DNA of 41,833 nt from the NCBI GenBank assembly GCA_009379825.1, contig WHTA01000051.1, positions 1-41,833 of the forward strand. The letters are read 5' to 3'. The translations under genes and the position numbers were made by a program. This document shows positions 1 to 8,300 of this stretch, piece after piece (within the stretch, counting starts at the first letter, position 1; each line of letters opens with the position of its first letter). Source of the DNA: Streptosporangiales bacterium (GTDB lineage: Bacteria; Actinomycetota; Actinomycetes; Streptosporangiales; WHST01). Under the pieces are notes generated by a model that was given only the letters and a program-made list of their open reading frames with translations, had not been told where the DNA came from and searched no databases.

Positions 1-96
1 AACCGCTATCGCGTGGCTGACTCTGCGCTCACGCTCGGCCTCCGCCAGACGGCTGCGCATTCGTTCTCGCGCGTTCTCTTCGGCTAGTAAGTTCAC
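1..96 (-). CDS. N-terminus of a small hydrophilic protein, cut by the window edge
   Basis: A minus-strand reading frame starts at GTG (94-96), with a GAGGAG Shine-Dalgarno seven bases upstream, and stays open to the window edge for 32 codons. The peptide begins VNLLAEENARERMRSRLAEA and continues Glu/Arg-rich, as expected of a charged helix. I recall short actinobacterial proteins with similar N-termini but cannot name a family. The support is the well-placed ribosome site and the open frame. It lies downstream of whiB7 on the same strand, separated by about 115 bases in which I see no gene. Confidence 0.45.
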   Translation of the reverse strand, partial: MNLLAEENARERMRSRLAEAERERRVSHAIAV

Positions 97-212
97 GGCA
101 GTTCTCCTCGATGGTTCTGTGGTCGTAGTGGCCTTTACGGCCTGCTTGGTCTTCGTCGCCATGTGGATTCGCTCTCGCCTCGGCTGGGCCGTGTTGGTCC
201 GGGTCGGACCGG

Positions 213-497
213 TCAGGCGGCTACCTCTGACTTGCGCGGACGTCCCCGCGGTCGCTTACGCGGTATGACGACGCCCTGCACGAACAGCTCACCGCCCCAG
301 ACACCCCACGGTTCACGCCGTTCGAGCGCGGACGCTAGGCACTCGGCACGCACCGGGCAGTCCTGGCACAGCGCCTTGGCGAACTCGACGTCGGCCGGTG
401 ACTCGGCAAAGAACAGTTCCGGGTCCTCGGCTCGACAGGGCAACTCGAGATCCAGGGCGAACGGCGCCTCGAACAACGAGTGCACGGTCGCGGACAT
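213..497 (-). CDS. whiB7: WhiB7-family transcriptional regulator
   Basis: This 94-residue protein is a [4Fe-4S]-binding WhiB regulator of the WhiB7/WblC type, the activator of intrinsic antibiotic-resistance genes that binds the primary sigma factor. Visible features are the four cluster cysteines C21, C44, C47 and C53, the EPWGVWGGE turn (residues 62-70, with the EPW signature of WhiB7), and a C-terminal AT-hook with RPRGRPRK at 82-89. The ATG at 495-497 is chosen because a GAGGAGG ribosome site lies about 11 bases upstream; the frame stays open further upstream, but that stretch is untranslated leader. Its leader holds a terminator and an upstream reading frame (separate entries). uvrD2 follows upstream on the same strand, as in mycobacteria. 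Confidence 0.95.
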   Translation of the reverse strand: MSATVHSLFEAPFALDLELPCRAEDPELFFAESPADVEFAKALCQDCPVRAECLASALERREPWGVWGGELFVQGVVIPRKRPRGRPRKSEVAA

Positions 498-556
498 CGG
501 GGCTGACACCTCCTCGGGTAGAGTTTCTGGTCTGGTGTTGTCGGCTGTGGGCAAAC

Positions 557-593
557 AAAAAGGCCGCGGATCCCGGTTCGGGTTCCGCGGCCT
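557..593 (-). terminator. Intrinsic terminator in the whiB7 leader (attenuator)
   Basis: Read on the minus strand, a perfect 10-bp stem AGGCCGCGGA/TCCGCGGCCT (561-570 with 584-593) is followed at once by TTTTTGTTT. An inner CCC/GGG pair extends the stem. This is a textbook Rho-independent terminator, but it lies upstream of the whiB7 start (497) rather than at a gene end. It begins about 20 bases after the stop codon of the upstream reading frame at 613-615. Terminator-based attenuation with an upstream ORF is established for whiB7/wblC in other actinobacteria. Confidence 0.9.
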
Positions 594-641
594 GGAGGCG
601 CCAGTGTGTCTGTTACACCGGATGTCTCCAGGACCGGAGAC
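591..641 (-). promoter_or_regulatory. Alternative anti-terminator and anti-anti-terminator stems of the whiB7 leader
   Basis: Two further pairings overlap the terminator. On the minus strand, GTCTCC (636-641) pairs with GGAGAC (624-629) across a 6-base loop. CCTGGAG (626-632) pairs perfectly with CTCCAGG (591-597), which shares its last bases with the 5' arm of the terminator. The middle segment can therefore pair with either side, as segment 2 does in classical attenuators. The first hairpin lies inside the last codons of the upstream reading frame, so a ribosome finishing that frame would mask it. The pairings are read directly from sequence; the regulatory logic is inferred. Confidence 0.7.
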
Positions 642-846
642 CCGAAGCTGCACCATCCTTGATGGCGGCCGGGTTCTTCTTGACGAACGTGCGAGGCTGG
701 TCGCTGCCTGCAGGCACAGTGGTCCCCTGGACGTGGGCCTGGGCGGGCGCGATGTACGCACCAAGACCGGACACGAGCCGCTCACGCATGGCGGTGCCAC
801 CGGAGGTAGCCGGCTGCGTCACGTTCGTCGTCATCCACGTGCCCAT
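613..846 (-). CDS. Upstream reading frame (77 codons) in the whiB7 leader
   Basis: The ATG at 844-846 has an AGGAGGT ribosome site seven bases upstream (854-860), and the frame ends at TAA (613-615), about 20 bases before the attenuator terminator. The peptide begins MGTWMTTNVTQPATSGG and is 77 residues long; no family is recognised. A longer in-frame start at 879 lacks such a ribosome site. Its position between a whiB7-type promoter and the terminator suggests a regulatory uORF whose translation sets transcription of whiB7 during ribosome stress. It is longer than the uORFs I recall for this gene, so internal starts (for example at Met codons within the frame) remain possible. Confidence 0.6.
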   Translation of the reverse strand: MGTWMTTNVTQPATSGGTAMRERLVSGLGAYIAPAQAHVQGTTVPAGSDQPRTFVKKNPAAIKDGAASGLRSWRHPV

Positions 847-902
847 CTCGGCCACCTCCTCTCTCAGTTCGTTCGGCACCGCGTCGTGCGGCCGTAGTTC
901 AG

Positions 903-938
903 ATTATGGGTAGATGCGGTAAGGAGCAACCTAATTTT
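903..938 (-). promoter_or_regulatory. Candidate whiB7 promoter with WhiB7-type AT-rich element
   Basis: Reading the minus strand: AAAATT (933-938), then about three bases on, GTTGCT/TTGCTC (924-930) as a -35 region, a 15-16 base spacer, and CATAAT (903-908) as the -10. WhiB7-activated promoters are known to carry an AT-rich block just upstream of the -35, and whiB7 is autoregulated. The predicted transcription start near 895 gives a leader of roughly 400 bases. No other AT-rich block of this kind is seen nearby. Confidence 0.6.
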
Positions 939-984
939 CGGGTGTTTCACCTTCTGCGCAGAGATACTTCACCATCGGTACGGC

Positions 985-3063
985 TCATCCCGTCTCGACC
1001 GATGGTGCCACCAACGCGAGCACGGCCTCGCCGTACAGCTCGAGCTTGCGCGCTCCGACACCGGCGACGGCGGCGAGCTCACCGAGGGTGGTCGGTCGCT
1101 GCTCCGCGATGGCGGTGAGTGTCGAGTCGGTGAACACGACGAAGGCAGGTACCTGTTGTTCCGCGGCCGCCTGGCTGCGCCAGTCGACGAGCCGCTCGTA
1201 CAGCTCGGTGTCGACGTCGGCCGGGCAGCCCAGGCAATGTCCGAGTTTGCGCTCGACTGCACCGGCCAGCTTCCTGCCGCACACCCGGCACGGCGTCGGC
1301 CCGGCCTTCGGCGCGCGCTCGGCGGCGGTGGGCTTCGGTCTGGCCGTCGGCTTCGCGCCGGTGAGCAGGCCGCGCAGGAACCTGGTCGGTTCCCTGACGG
1401 CGCGCCCGCCAGGTTCCCTGGCGCGTGCCCACGACAGCACCAACCGTTCGCGCGCCCGGGTCACGCCTACGTAGAGCAGCCGACGCTCCTCCTCCAGCTG
1501 TGCCGGCGTCACGGCGTAGACGATCGGGACGGCGCCCTCGCTCAGGCCGACGAGGAAGACGACGTCCCACTCGAGTCCCTTCGCCGAGTGCAGGCTCGCC
1601 AGCGTCACCCCGGCCGGGGTCGGCGCGTGCTGCGCGGACGCGCGCTCGTCGAGCTCGGCGACCACGTGCTGCACGGTGGCCTCTGGGTCGGCCCTGGTGA
1701 TCTCCTCGGCCAACCGCACCAGTCCGGCCAGCGACTCCCACCGCTCCCGCGCGGCACCGCTGCCGGCGGGCGGCCGCCGCTGGTAGCCGGCCGTGCCCAG
1801 GACGTCGGCGACCTGCTCGGGCAACGGCCGGTCCGGCGTCTCACCGGTACGGGCAGCCGCCTTCAGCAGCACCGTGGCCTCCCGCACCTCAGGCCGGTCG
1901 AAGTACCGTTCGGCGCCGCGCACCACGTACGGCACGTCCGCCTCGGTGAACGCGTGCTCGAAGACCGCGGACTGCGAGTTGGCGCGGAACAGCACACCGA
2001 TCTCGGGCGCCTCGATGCCCTCGTCCAGCAGGTCGCGTACCCGGGCGGCGACGGCCGCGGCCTCGGCGGGCTCGTCGTCGTACGCCGCGATCTCCGGTTC
2101 CGGCCCCGCCTCCCGTTGTGCGAGCAGCGTGAGCCGGTGTGCCTCGCTCCTGTCGTTGGCGCGGTCGATCACCGCGTTCGCCAGCCGTACGACCTCCGGG
2201 GTGGACCGGTAGTCGCGCTCCAACCGGATCGTCGTCGTGTCCGGGTGCTCGGCGGCGAAGTCGAGCAGGTACGACGGGCTCGCGCCGGTGAACGAGTAGA
2301 TGGTCTGGTTCGGGTCGCCAACGACGCACACGTCGTGCCGGTCGCCCACCCAGGCGTCGAGCACGAGCTTCTGCAACGGGTTGACGTCCTGGAACTCGTC
2401 CACCACGAACTGCCGGTACTGCCGGCGCACCTCCGCCGCGACGTCCGCGTGCTCCAGCAGCACCCCCGCGGTCAGCTCGAGCACGGACTCGAAGTCGAGC
2501 AGGTTGCGTTGCTGGAGCAGCTCGTCGTAGCTGGCGAAGACGTTCGCGACGTCGGTCGCGTCGACCGGTGGTCGGCGGCCGGCCTGCAGCATCCGCCGTA
2601 CGTACGTGTCCGGACGGATCTGGCTGGCCTTCGCCCACTCCACCTCGCCGGTCACGTCGCGCAGCTCCGCCCGGCCGAGGGTGAGCCCGCACTGCCTGGC
2701 GGCCTCGGCGACCAGCTTTACCTTGCTCTCCACGATCTTCGGCGGCGGCCCGCCGACCACGCGCGGCCAGAAGTACCGGAGCTGCCGCAGTGCCGCGGAG
2801 TGGAACGTACGCGCCTGTACGGTCGGCACGCCGAGCGCCCGCAGCCGGCCGCGCATCTCCCCTGCAGCCTTCGTGGTGAACGTCACGGCGAGCAGCTGGC
2901 TCGGCGGCACGAGCCCGCGGCGCACGGCGTACGCGATCCGGTGCGTGATCGCCCTGGTCTTGCCGGTGCCGGCACCGGCCAGTACGCACACCGGGCCCTG
3001 GACGGTCTCGGCGACGGCACGCTGCTCCGGGTCGAGCCCGTGGAGTATCGCCTCGACCGACAT
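985..3063 (-). CDS. uvrD2: ATP-dependent DNA helicase UvrD2 (SF1A, HRDC domain)
   Basis: This 692-residue 3'-5' DNA helicase has Walker A GAGTGKT at residues 30-36 and Walker B DEFQD near 220. A Q..YSF-type motif follows, then SAKGLEWDVVF and the VGVTRARERL motif VI. The C-terminal part has a CxxC...CxxC tetracysteine cluster (PCRVCGRK, then HCLGC) followed by an HRDC domain, which distinguishes UvrD2 from UvrD1/PcrA. The start at Met 3063 (MSVEAILHGL) is preferred over the 16-codon longer frame because homologous helicases begin just before the DPEQRAV motif. The neighbours whiB7 and mrx1 match the mycobacterial order, where UvrD2 is an essential repair helicase. Confidence 0.95.
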   Translation of the reverse strand: MSVEAILHGLDPEQRAVAETVQGPVCVLAGAGTGKTRAITHRIAYAVRRGLVPPSQLLAVTFTTKAAGEMRGRLRALGVPTVQARTFHSAALRQLRYFWPRVVGGPPPKIVESKVKLVAEAARQCGLTLGRAELRDVTGEVEWAKASQIRPDTYVRRMLQAGRRPPVDATDVANVFASYDELLQQRNLLDFESVLELTAGVLLEHADVAAEVRRQYRQFVVDEFQDVNPLQKLVLDAWVGDRHDVCVVGDPNQTIYSFTGASPSYLLDFAAEHPDTTTIRLERDYRSTPEVVRLANAVIDRANDRSEAHRLTLLAQREAGPEPEIAAYDDEPAEAAAVAARVRDLLDEGIEAPEIGVLFRANSQSAVFEHAFTEADVPYVVRGAERYFDRPEVREATVLLKAAARTGETPDRPLPEQVADVLGTAGYQRRPPAGSGAARERWESLAGLVRLAEEITRADPEATVQHVVAELDERASAQHAPTPAGVTLASLHSAKGLEWDVVFLVGLSEGAVPIVYAVTPAQLEEERRLLYVGVTRARERLVLSWARAREPGGRAVREPTRFLRGLLTGAKPTARPKPTAAERAPKAGPTPCRVCGRKLAGAVERKLGHCLGCPADVDTELYERLVDWRSQAAAEQQVPAFVVFTDSTLTAIAEQRPTTLGELAAVAGVGARKLELYGEAVLALVAPSVETG

Positions 3064-3189
3064 ACGGTCATCTTCGCAAAGCCCGCCGACGTAACGGCGC
3101 GTAGGAGGCACCGCCGGTGCGGGAAGGTTTGCCGGGCGCCGCGTGTTCGGGTGGTTGAGACGGAACCGAGACGAAGGGACGCCGCGCCG

Positions 3190-3435
3190 ATGTCGGCTCA
3201 GCTCACCATGTACACCACGCAGTGGTGCGGCTACTGCCGCAGGCTGAAGAGCCAGCTCGACCGTGCTGGCATCGGCTTCGCCGAGGTCGACATCGAGGCC
3301 GACCCGCAGGCGGCCGAGTACGTCATGAGCGTCAACGGCGGCAACCAGACGGTGCCCACTGTGGTGTTCCCTGACGGCACCGCGCTGACCAACCCCTCGG
3401 TAGCCCAGGTCGAGGAGCGGCTCGCCGCAGCCTGA
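3190..3435 (+). CDS. mrx1: Mycoredoxin-1 (glutaredoxin-like)
   Basis: This 81-residue thioredoxin-fold protein carries the redox motif CGYC at residues 13-16 and the cis-proline segment TVPTVV (54-59), with a conserved VNGGNQ just before it. CGYC and this length are typical of actinobacterial mycoredoxin, which reduces mycothiol mixed disulfides on proteins. The ATG at 3190 has an AAGGGA ribosome site about ten bases upstream. It is divergent from uvrD2 (127 bases between starts) and convergent with nudC, only three bases separating the stop codons. It implies that the host makes mycothiol. Confidence 0.92.
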   Translation: MSAQLTMYTTQWCGYCRRLKSQLDRAGIGFAEVDIEADPQAAEYVMSVNGGNQTVPTVVFPDGTALTNPSVAQVEERLAAA

Positions 3436-3438
3436 CGG

Positions 3439-4326
3439 TTAGTCGGACAAGGGCTCGCCGTACCAGGTTTCCACCAGGCGGCGGGCGATGGAGACCGGTG
3501 GCGGCAACAGCAGCGAGCCGTCCGCCAGGGCGGCGGTCAGCTCGGCCTTGCTGAACCACCGCGCGTCGGCGAGCTCCCGTTCGTCCACGGCGAGCTCGCC
3601 GCCGACCACCCGGGCGGTGAAGCCGAGCATCAGGCTGGACGGGAACGGCCAGGGCTGGCTCGCGACGTAACGTACGTCGTCGACGCGCAGGCTCACCTCT
3701 TCCTCGACCTCGCGTGCCACCGCGTGCTCCAGCGCCTCGCCCGGCTCGACGAAGCCGGCGAGCACGGAGAACCGCTTCGCCGGCCACACCGCCTGCCGCC
3801 CGAGTACGCACCGGCCGTCGTCGGCGTAGACCAGCATGATCACCGCGGGGTCGACCCGCGGGAAGTGGCTGCTGCCGTCGGCGGGACAGTCGCGCTGACT
3901 GCCGCCGTGCACGACGTCCGTCGGTGTCCCGCACCGCGGGCAGTGCTGGTGCGTGGCGTGCCAGCGCTCCAGCGCTACGGCGTGCACCACCAGGCCGGCC
4001 TCCTGGTCGTCCAGCGTGGTGCCGATCTCCCGCAGGCCGGCCGGCCGCGCGCCGTCGAGCCCCTCAGGCAGGGCGGATCGCACGGCGAAGAACGTGCCGC
4101 CGTCGCCGCGCCCCAGGTAGTACCGCTCCCCCGGCGGCGCGTCGTCGGGGACGACGGTGACCAGCCGCGTCCCCGCATCGTCGACCAACGTCTCGCCGTC
4201 CGAGACGACGAGGACGCGAGTCTGTGGCGCGGCCCAGAGCTCGTCCAGTACGGCCGCGTCCTCGCGGGCGTAGCAGTCGCGGTCCACGGTGGCACGGGCG
4301 AGGGCGAGGTGCGGGAGACTACTCAC
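3439..4326 (-). CDS. nudC: NADH pyrophosphatase NudC
   Basis: This 295-residue Nudix hydrolase cleaves NADH or NAD-capped RNA to NMN(H) and AMP. The diagnostic NudC motif SQPWPFPSS is at 223-231, right after the Nudix box that starts at G191 and includes E197 and REVEEE (205-210). The box has Ser212 where the consensus has Gly. The zinc ribbon shows C129, C132 and C147, but the fourth usual cysteine is missing; H154 may replace it. The start is GTG at 4324-4326 (MSSLPHLALAR). It is convergent with mrx1 and divergent from the thioesterase gene. Family assignment is secure; metal binding by the altered ribbon is uncertain. Confidence 0.93.
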   Translation of the reverse strand: MSSLPHLALARATVDRDCYAREDAAVLDELWAAPQTRVLVVSDGETLVDDAGTRLVTVVPDDAPPGERYYLGRGDGGTFFAVRSALPEGLDGARPAGLREIGTTLDDQEAGLVVHAVALERWHATHQHCPRCGTPTDVVHGGSQRDCPADGSSHFPRVDPAVIMLVYADDGRCVLGRQAVWPAKRFSVLAGFVEPGEALEHAVAREVEEEVSLRVDDVRYVASQPWPFPSSLMLGFTARVVGGELAVDERELADARWFSKAELTAALADGSLLLPPPVSIARRLVETWYGEPLSD

Positions 4327-4445
4327 GCCCCGAGATTAACCGGGCGCCGCCGTCGGCGCATCGGGTGCGTCGGTCAGACTGTCCGGTGGGTTGCGGCGCC
4401 GCGTCGTGGCCGGGCGACGGAACCGCAGGCAGGAAGGACACCGTG

Positions 4446-5240
4446 ATGCCGAACGACGCACCGGCCGAGCTCCCCGAGGCGTTCTACGTCCCTGCCGGTG
4501 AGAACAGGTTCGAGCCTACGTACGCGACGGAGAGCCCGTGGGAGTCCGAGGCGCAGCACGGCGGGCCGCCCACCGCACTGCTCGGGCACCTGATGCGCGC
4601 CGTGGACCCGCAGCCGGGCTTCCGGCTGGCCAGGATGACCGTCGAGTTCCTGGGTGCCGTGCCGCGACAGCCGCTCGAAACGGCCGCGCGCGTGGTCCGT
4701 CCGGGCAAGCGGATCCGGCTGCTCGAGGCGGAGCTGACCGTGGCCGGCCGGCCGGTCGCGCTCGCCCGCGCCTGGGAGATCACCACCAACGGCAACTCCG
4801 CGGACCCGCCTGGACTGCCCGCGGACATCCCGCCCCCACAGCCGCAGCGGTTCTTCTCCGGCTGGGACCGGTGGGGCTACGGGGAGGCGATCGACTGGCG
4901 CTGGATCCACGGCTCGCTCGACGACCTCGGCCCGGCCGCGGTGTGGACACGCCCCAGGATCCCGCTGGTCGCCGGCGTGCCGCTGCAGCCGCTCGACCGG
5001 GTGCTGCTCACCGCGGACGCGGCGAACGGGATCAGCGGCGTGGTGCCGCTTGACGGCTGGCTGTTCATCCCGCCGGCCGCGACCGTCACCGTGCACCGAC
5101 ACCCCCACGACGAGTGGGTGTGCATCGACGCCGCAACCGTAGTCAGCGGCGACGGCATCGGCTCGACCACCGGCACCCTCGGCGACCGCTACGGCGAGCT
5201 CGGCTCGGTGACCCAACCACTGCTCGTCGCCCCGCGCTGA
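4446..5240 (+). CDS. Acyl-CoA thioesterase-like double hot-dog protein
   Basis: The 264-residue protein resembles the actinobacterial thioesterase family with two hot-dog domains (TesB-like). The N-terminal half has the QHGGPPTALLGHLM helix region and the strand pattern RMTVEFLGAVPRQP. The C-terminal half has VPLDGWLFIPP and WVCIDAATVVSGDGIGSTTG, the latter like the C-terminal part of the second hot dog. A role in hydrolysing acyl-CoA is inferred from the family; the substrate is unknown. ATG 4446 and GTG 4443 are adjacent in different frames, and ATG matches the long frame. A GGAAGG ribosome site lies upstream. It sits between nudC and adnB, a place where mycobacteria have other genes. Confidence 0.8.
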   Translation: MPNDAPAELPEAFYVPAGENRFEPTYATESPWESEAQHGGPPTALLGHLMRAVDPQPGFRLARMTVEFLGAVPRQPLETAARVVRPGKRIRLLEAELTVAGRPVALARAWEITTNGNSADPPGLPADIPPPQPQRFFSGWDRWGYGEAIDWRWIHGSLDDLGPAAVWTRPRIPLVAGVPLQPLDRVLLTADAANGISGVVPLDGWLFIPPAATVTVHRHPHDEWVCIDAATVVSGDGIGSTTGTLGDRYGELGSVTQPLLVAPR

Positions 5241-5243
5241 CCC

Positions 5244-5315
5244 TCACGGCTCCGTCGACAGGGCGCCGATCAGCGCGGCGAGGCCGCCGGCGTCGAGCAG
5301 ATCGATGGGGCCGGC
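5244..5315 (-). pseudogene. Relic of an AdnB-like C-terminus
   Basis: On the minus strand, just beyond the end of adnB, 23 codons ending in TGA read AGPIDLLDAGGLAALIGALS plus TEP. The true adnB end about 100 bases away reads SPVDLLDADGLAALIRTLP plus TEE. The two share DLLDA, GLAALI and the terminal TE, and the DNA is roughly three quarters identical over about 65 bases. Upstream of this stretch the similarity stops and no start or ribosome site is seen. It looks like the leftover 3' end of a second adnB copy or allele. Confidence 0.75.
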
Positions 5316-5343
5316 CCAACAACCCGCCGGCACAGCACCGACC

Positions 5344-8300
5344 TCATTCCTCGGTGGGCAGGGTGCGGATGAGTGCGGCGAGGCCGTCGGCGTCCAGGAG
5401 GTCTACGGGGCTGATGGTGCGGGCGGAGCGGACGTAGTGGAACGACGCGCGCACCTGGTCGAGTGGCACGTCGTGCAGGCGGGCCCAGGCCAGTCGGTAC
5501 GCGGCCAGCTGCACCGCTACGGCCTGCTCCTCGTCCGGGCCCGGTGGGCTGCCGGTCTTCCAGTCGACGACCTCGTAGCCGCCGTCGTCGGTGGGGAACA
5601 CCGCGTCCATTCGGCCGCGGACCAGTACGCCCTCGACGTGCATCTCGAACGGCACCTCGACGTCCAGCGGCACCCGGTCGGCCCACGCGCTGGCCTCGAA
5701 GCGCTCCCGCAGCAGCTCGAACTCCGCGTCGCCTGCACCGCCCACGTCGCCGGCGCCCGGCTCGTCGTCCGGGCCGAACAGCCGCTGCTGCCCCCACCGC
5801 GCCTCCAGGTACCGGTGGAACACGGTGCCGCGCCTGGCGCGCGGCTCCGGGCGCTGCGGCACCGGGCGGCGCAGGTCGAGCGCGAACCGGTCCGGGTCGC
5901 GCGCCAACGCGACGAGCGCCGACACCGACAGGTGCTCGGGCAGCTCGACCTGCTGGTCGTGGCTACGCCTGTTCGCCGCGAGCTCGGTGAGCAGCAGCTC
6001 GACGTCGGTCGCCCAGTCGTCCTCGGCCGTCGTCGGTGCCAGCGGCAACGCCGTCGTCGCCTCGGTCACCAGGTCGGCGCCCGCGCGCACCTCGGCCACC
6101 ACCTCGGGATCCTGGTCGACCGGCCACCAGGCCGTCGAGCCACCGGCGAGCAGCGGGTTCTCTGCGACCGGCTCCTCCACCCAGTCGCGCACCCGGCCGC
6201 TGCCGGACTGGCACGCGTCGCGTACCTCGGTGAGGAAGCTGGACGGGCCGAGCGGCGTGACACCGGTGCCCCAGTGGTAGCCGGTGCAGCACAGCAGCCG
6301 CTGCGCCCTGGTCACCGAGACGTAGAACAGCCGACGCTCCTCCGCCGCCTGCCGCGCCATTGTCGCGGCCGTATAGCGCTGCGCGTCGTCGCGGCCCACC
6401 CCGGCGAGCTGCGGCAGGTCGCGCGCGTCGCCGCGTAACGCGAACGGCAGCAGCCGCGCGTTGTCGGTCCAGCTGGTGGACGTCTGCGCCCGCGCGGGGA
6501 ACACCGACACCTTGCTGCCGCTGGCGAGCCCGGGCACGAACACCACCGGCCACTCCAGGCCCTTCGCCGCGTGCACGGTCATCAGCTTGACGCTGTCCGA
6601 GTCGCCGACGTGCGGGATCTCCAGCCCGGACTCCTGCTCCTCCGCCGCGTCGAGGTACGCGAGGAACGCGCCGAGCGTCGGGCGTTCGTCGTCGCGGGAG
6701 AACCTGGCGGCCTCCTCCGCGAACGCGTCCAGGTCGGCGCGCGCGGCCCGCGGGTCGCTGCCGGGACGGGCCGCGACCTCGATGTCCAGCCGCAGCGTGC
6801 GCTCGACCTCGGCGACCAGTTCGGGCAGCGGCAGCTGGACGCGCTCGCGCAGCACCCGCAGCTCCGCGGCCAGCGCGCGGAACCTGGCGTACGCGCGCGC
6901 GGAGTACGCCTGGTGCGGCCCTGTGTCGTCGAGCGCGTCCGCGAGGCTGCCGAGGTCGAGCTCGGAGAGCACGGCGTTCGCGAACGGGTCCTGCGGCTGG
7001 TCGGCAGCCTCGTCGTCGACCCGCACCAGCTGCCTGGCGCGGCGGCCGAGCGCCACCAGGTCGCGCGCGCCGATCCGCCAGCGCGGCCCGGTGAGCAGCC
7101 GGATCAGCGACGCGTTCGCCGTCGGGTCGTAGAGCACCCGCAGCGTGGACACCACGTCGGCGACGACGGGCACGGTGAGCAGTCCGGTGAGGCCGACGAT
7201 CTCCACCGGCACACCGCGGCTCTCCATCGCCTCGCGCAACCGGGTGATCTGGCTGCGTTTACGTACCAGCACGGCGATCTCGTACGGCCGGCACTCCTCC
7301 GCCTCGACCAGGCCGGCCACCCGCGCGCCGACCCACTGCGCCTCGTCGTCGACGGTCTCCAGCAGCGCGCACTCGACCTCGCCGGGGTCCTCGAGCACCG
7401 GCGCGGGCACCAGCGGCTTGCTCACGTCCGCCGACCGCAGCGGATCGACGACGGCGTTCGCGACGGTCAGCACCCGCTCGACGTTGCGGAAGCTCCAGGT
7501 GAGGTGCAGCCGCGTGGTCGGGGCGCCGTCGGCGGTCGGGAAGTCGTCGGCGAACCGGCGCAGGTTGCCGGCCGTCGCGCCGCGCCAGGAGTAGATCGAC
7601 TGGGCCGGGTCGCCGACGGCCATCACAGGGAAGCCGTCGGGGAACAGGCCGCGCAGCAGGGTGAGCTGGCTGTGGCTGGTGTCCTGGTACTCGTCCAGCA
7701 GCACGGCGTCGAACATGGACCGTTCCACCCGGCCGACCGCCGGATGCCTGGACGCCAGCCGGGCGGCGGCGGCCATCTGGTCGTCGAAGTCGATCAAGCC
7801 GGCCGCCTGCTTCGCCTGCTGGTACTGCGCCACGAGCGGCAGCAGCTGACCGCGCACGCGCTGGTTCTTCAGCAGCCGGGTGACCAATGCCGGCCGGCCC
7901 TTCTGCTGCGCGGCCGCACGCGCCTCCCAGCGCTCCTGGTCGAGCACGATGTCGTCCGGCCCGACCAGGTGCTCGGCCATCTCGCCGGCGAGCTCGAGTA
8001 CGGCGGCGGTGACCGTGCTCGGCGTCCACTCCACCGCGTCCATCGGGCCGTCGTACCTGGCCACCACGGTGTGCGCGAGCTGCCACTGCACGGCAGGCGT
8101 CACCAGCCGGGCACCGGGCTCAGCGCCGTCGCGCAGCGCGTGCATCCGGTAGATGCGCCCGGCGTACGCGTGGTACGTGGAGATCACCGGGTCGCCGGCG
8201 AGCCGTTCCGCGCCGAGGGAGCCGCTGAACTCGGGCTGCGCCCGCAGCCGGTCGAGCCAGTCGCGCACCTTCACGCCGAGCTCGCGCGCGGCCTTGCGGG

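Noticed and set aside
196-210. Small hairpin after the whiB7 stop as a terminator
   Set aside because: Only a 5-bp stem with no T-tract; too weak to call.
163-897. Long plus-strand frames opposite whiB7 and its leader
   Set aside because: They lie antisense to a clear WhiB7 protein and an RNA leader, lack ribosome sites and give Arg/Ser-rich peptides without family features.
1156-3189. Long plus-strand frame antisense to uvrD2 that joins onto mrx1
   Set aside because: Only the last 81 codons are Mrx1-like; the rest is the antisense shadow of a well-conserved helicase gene.
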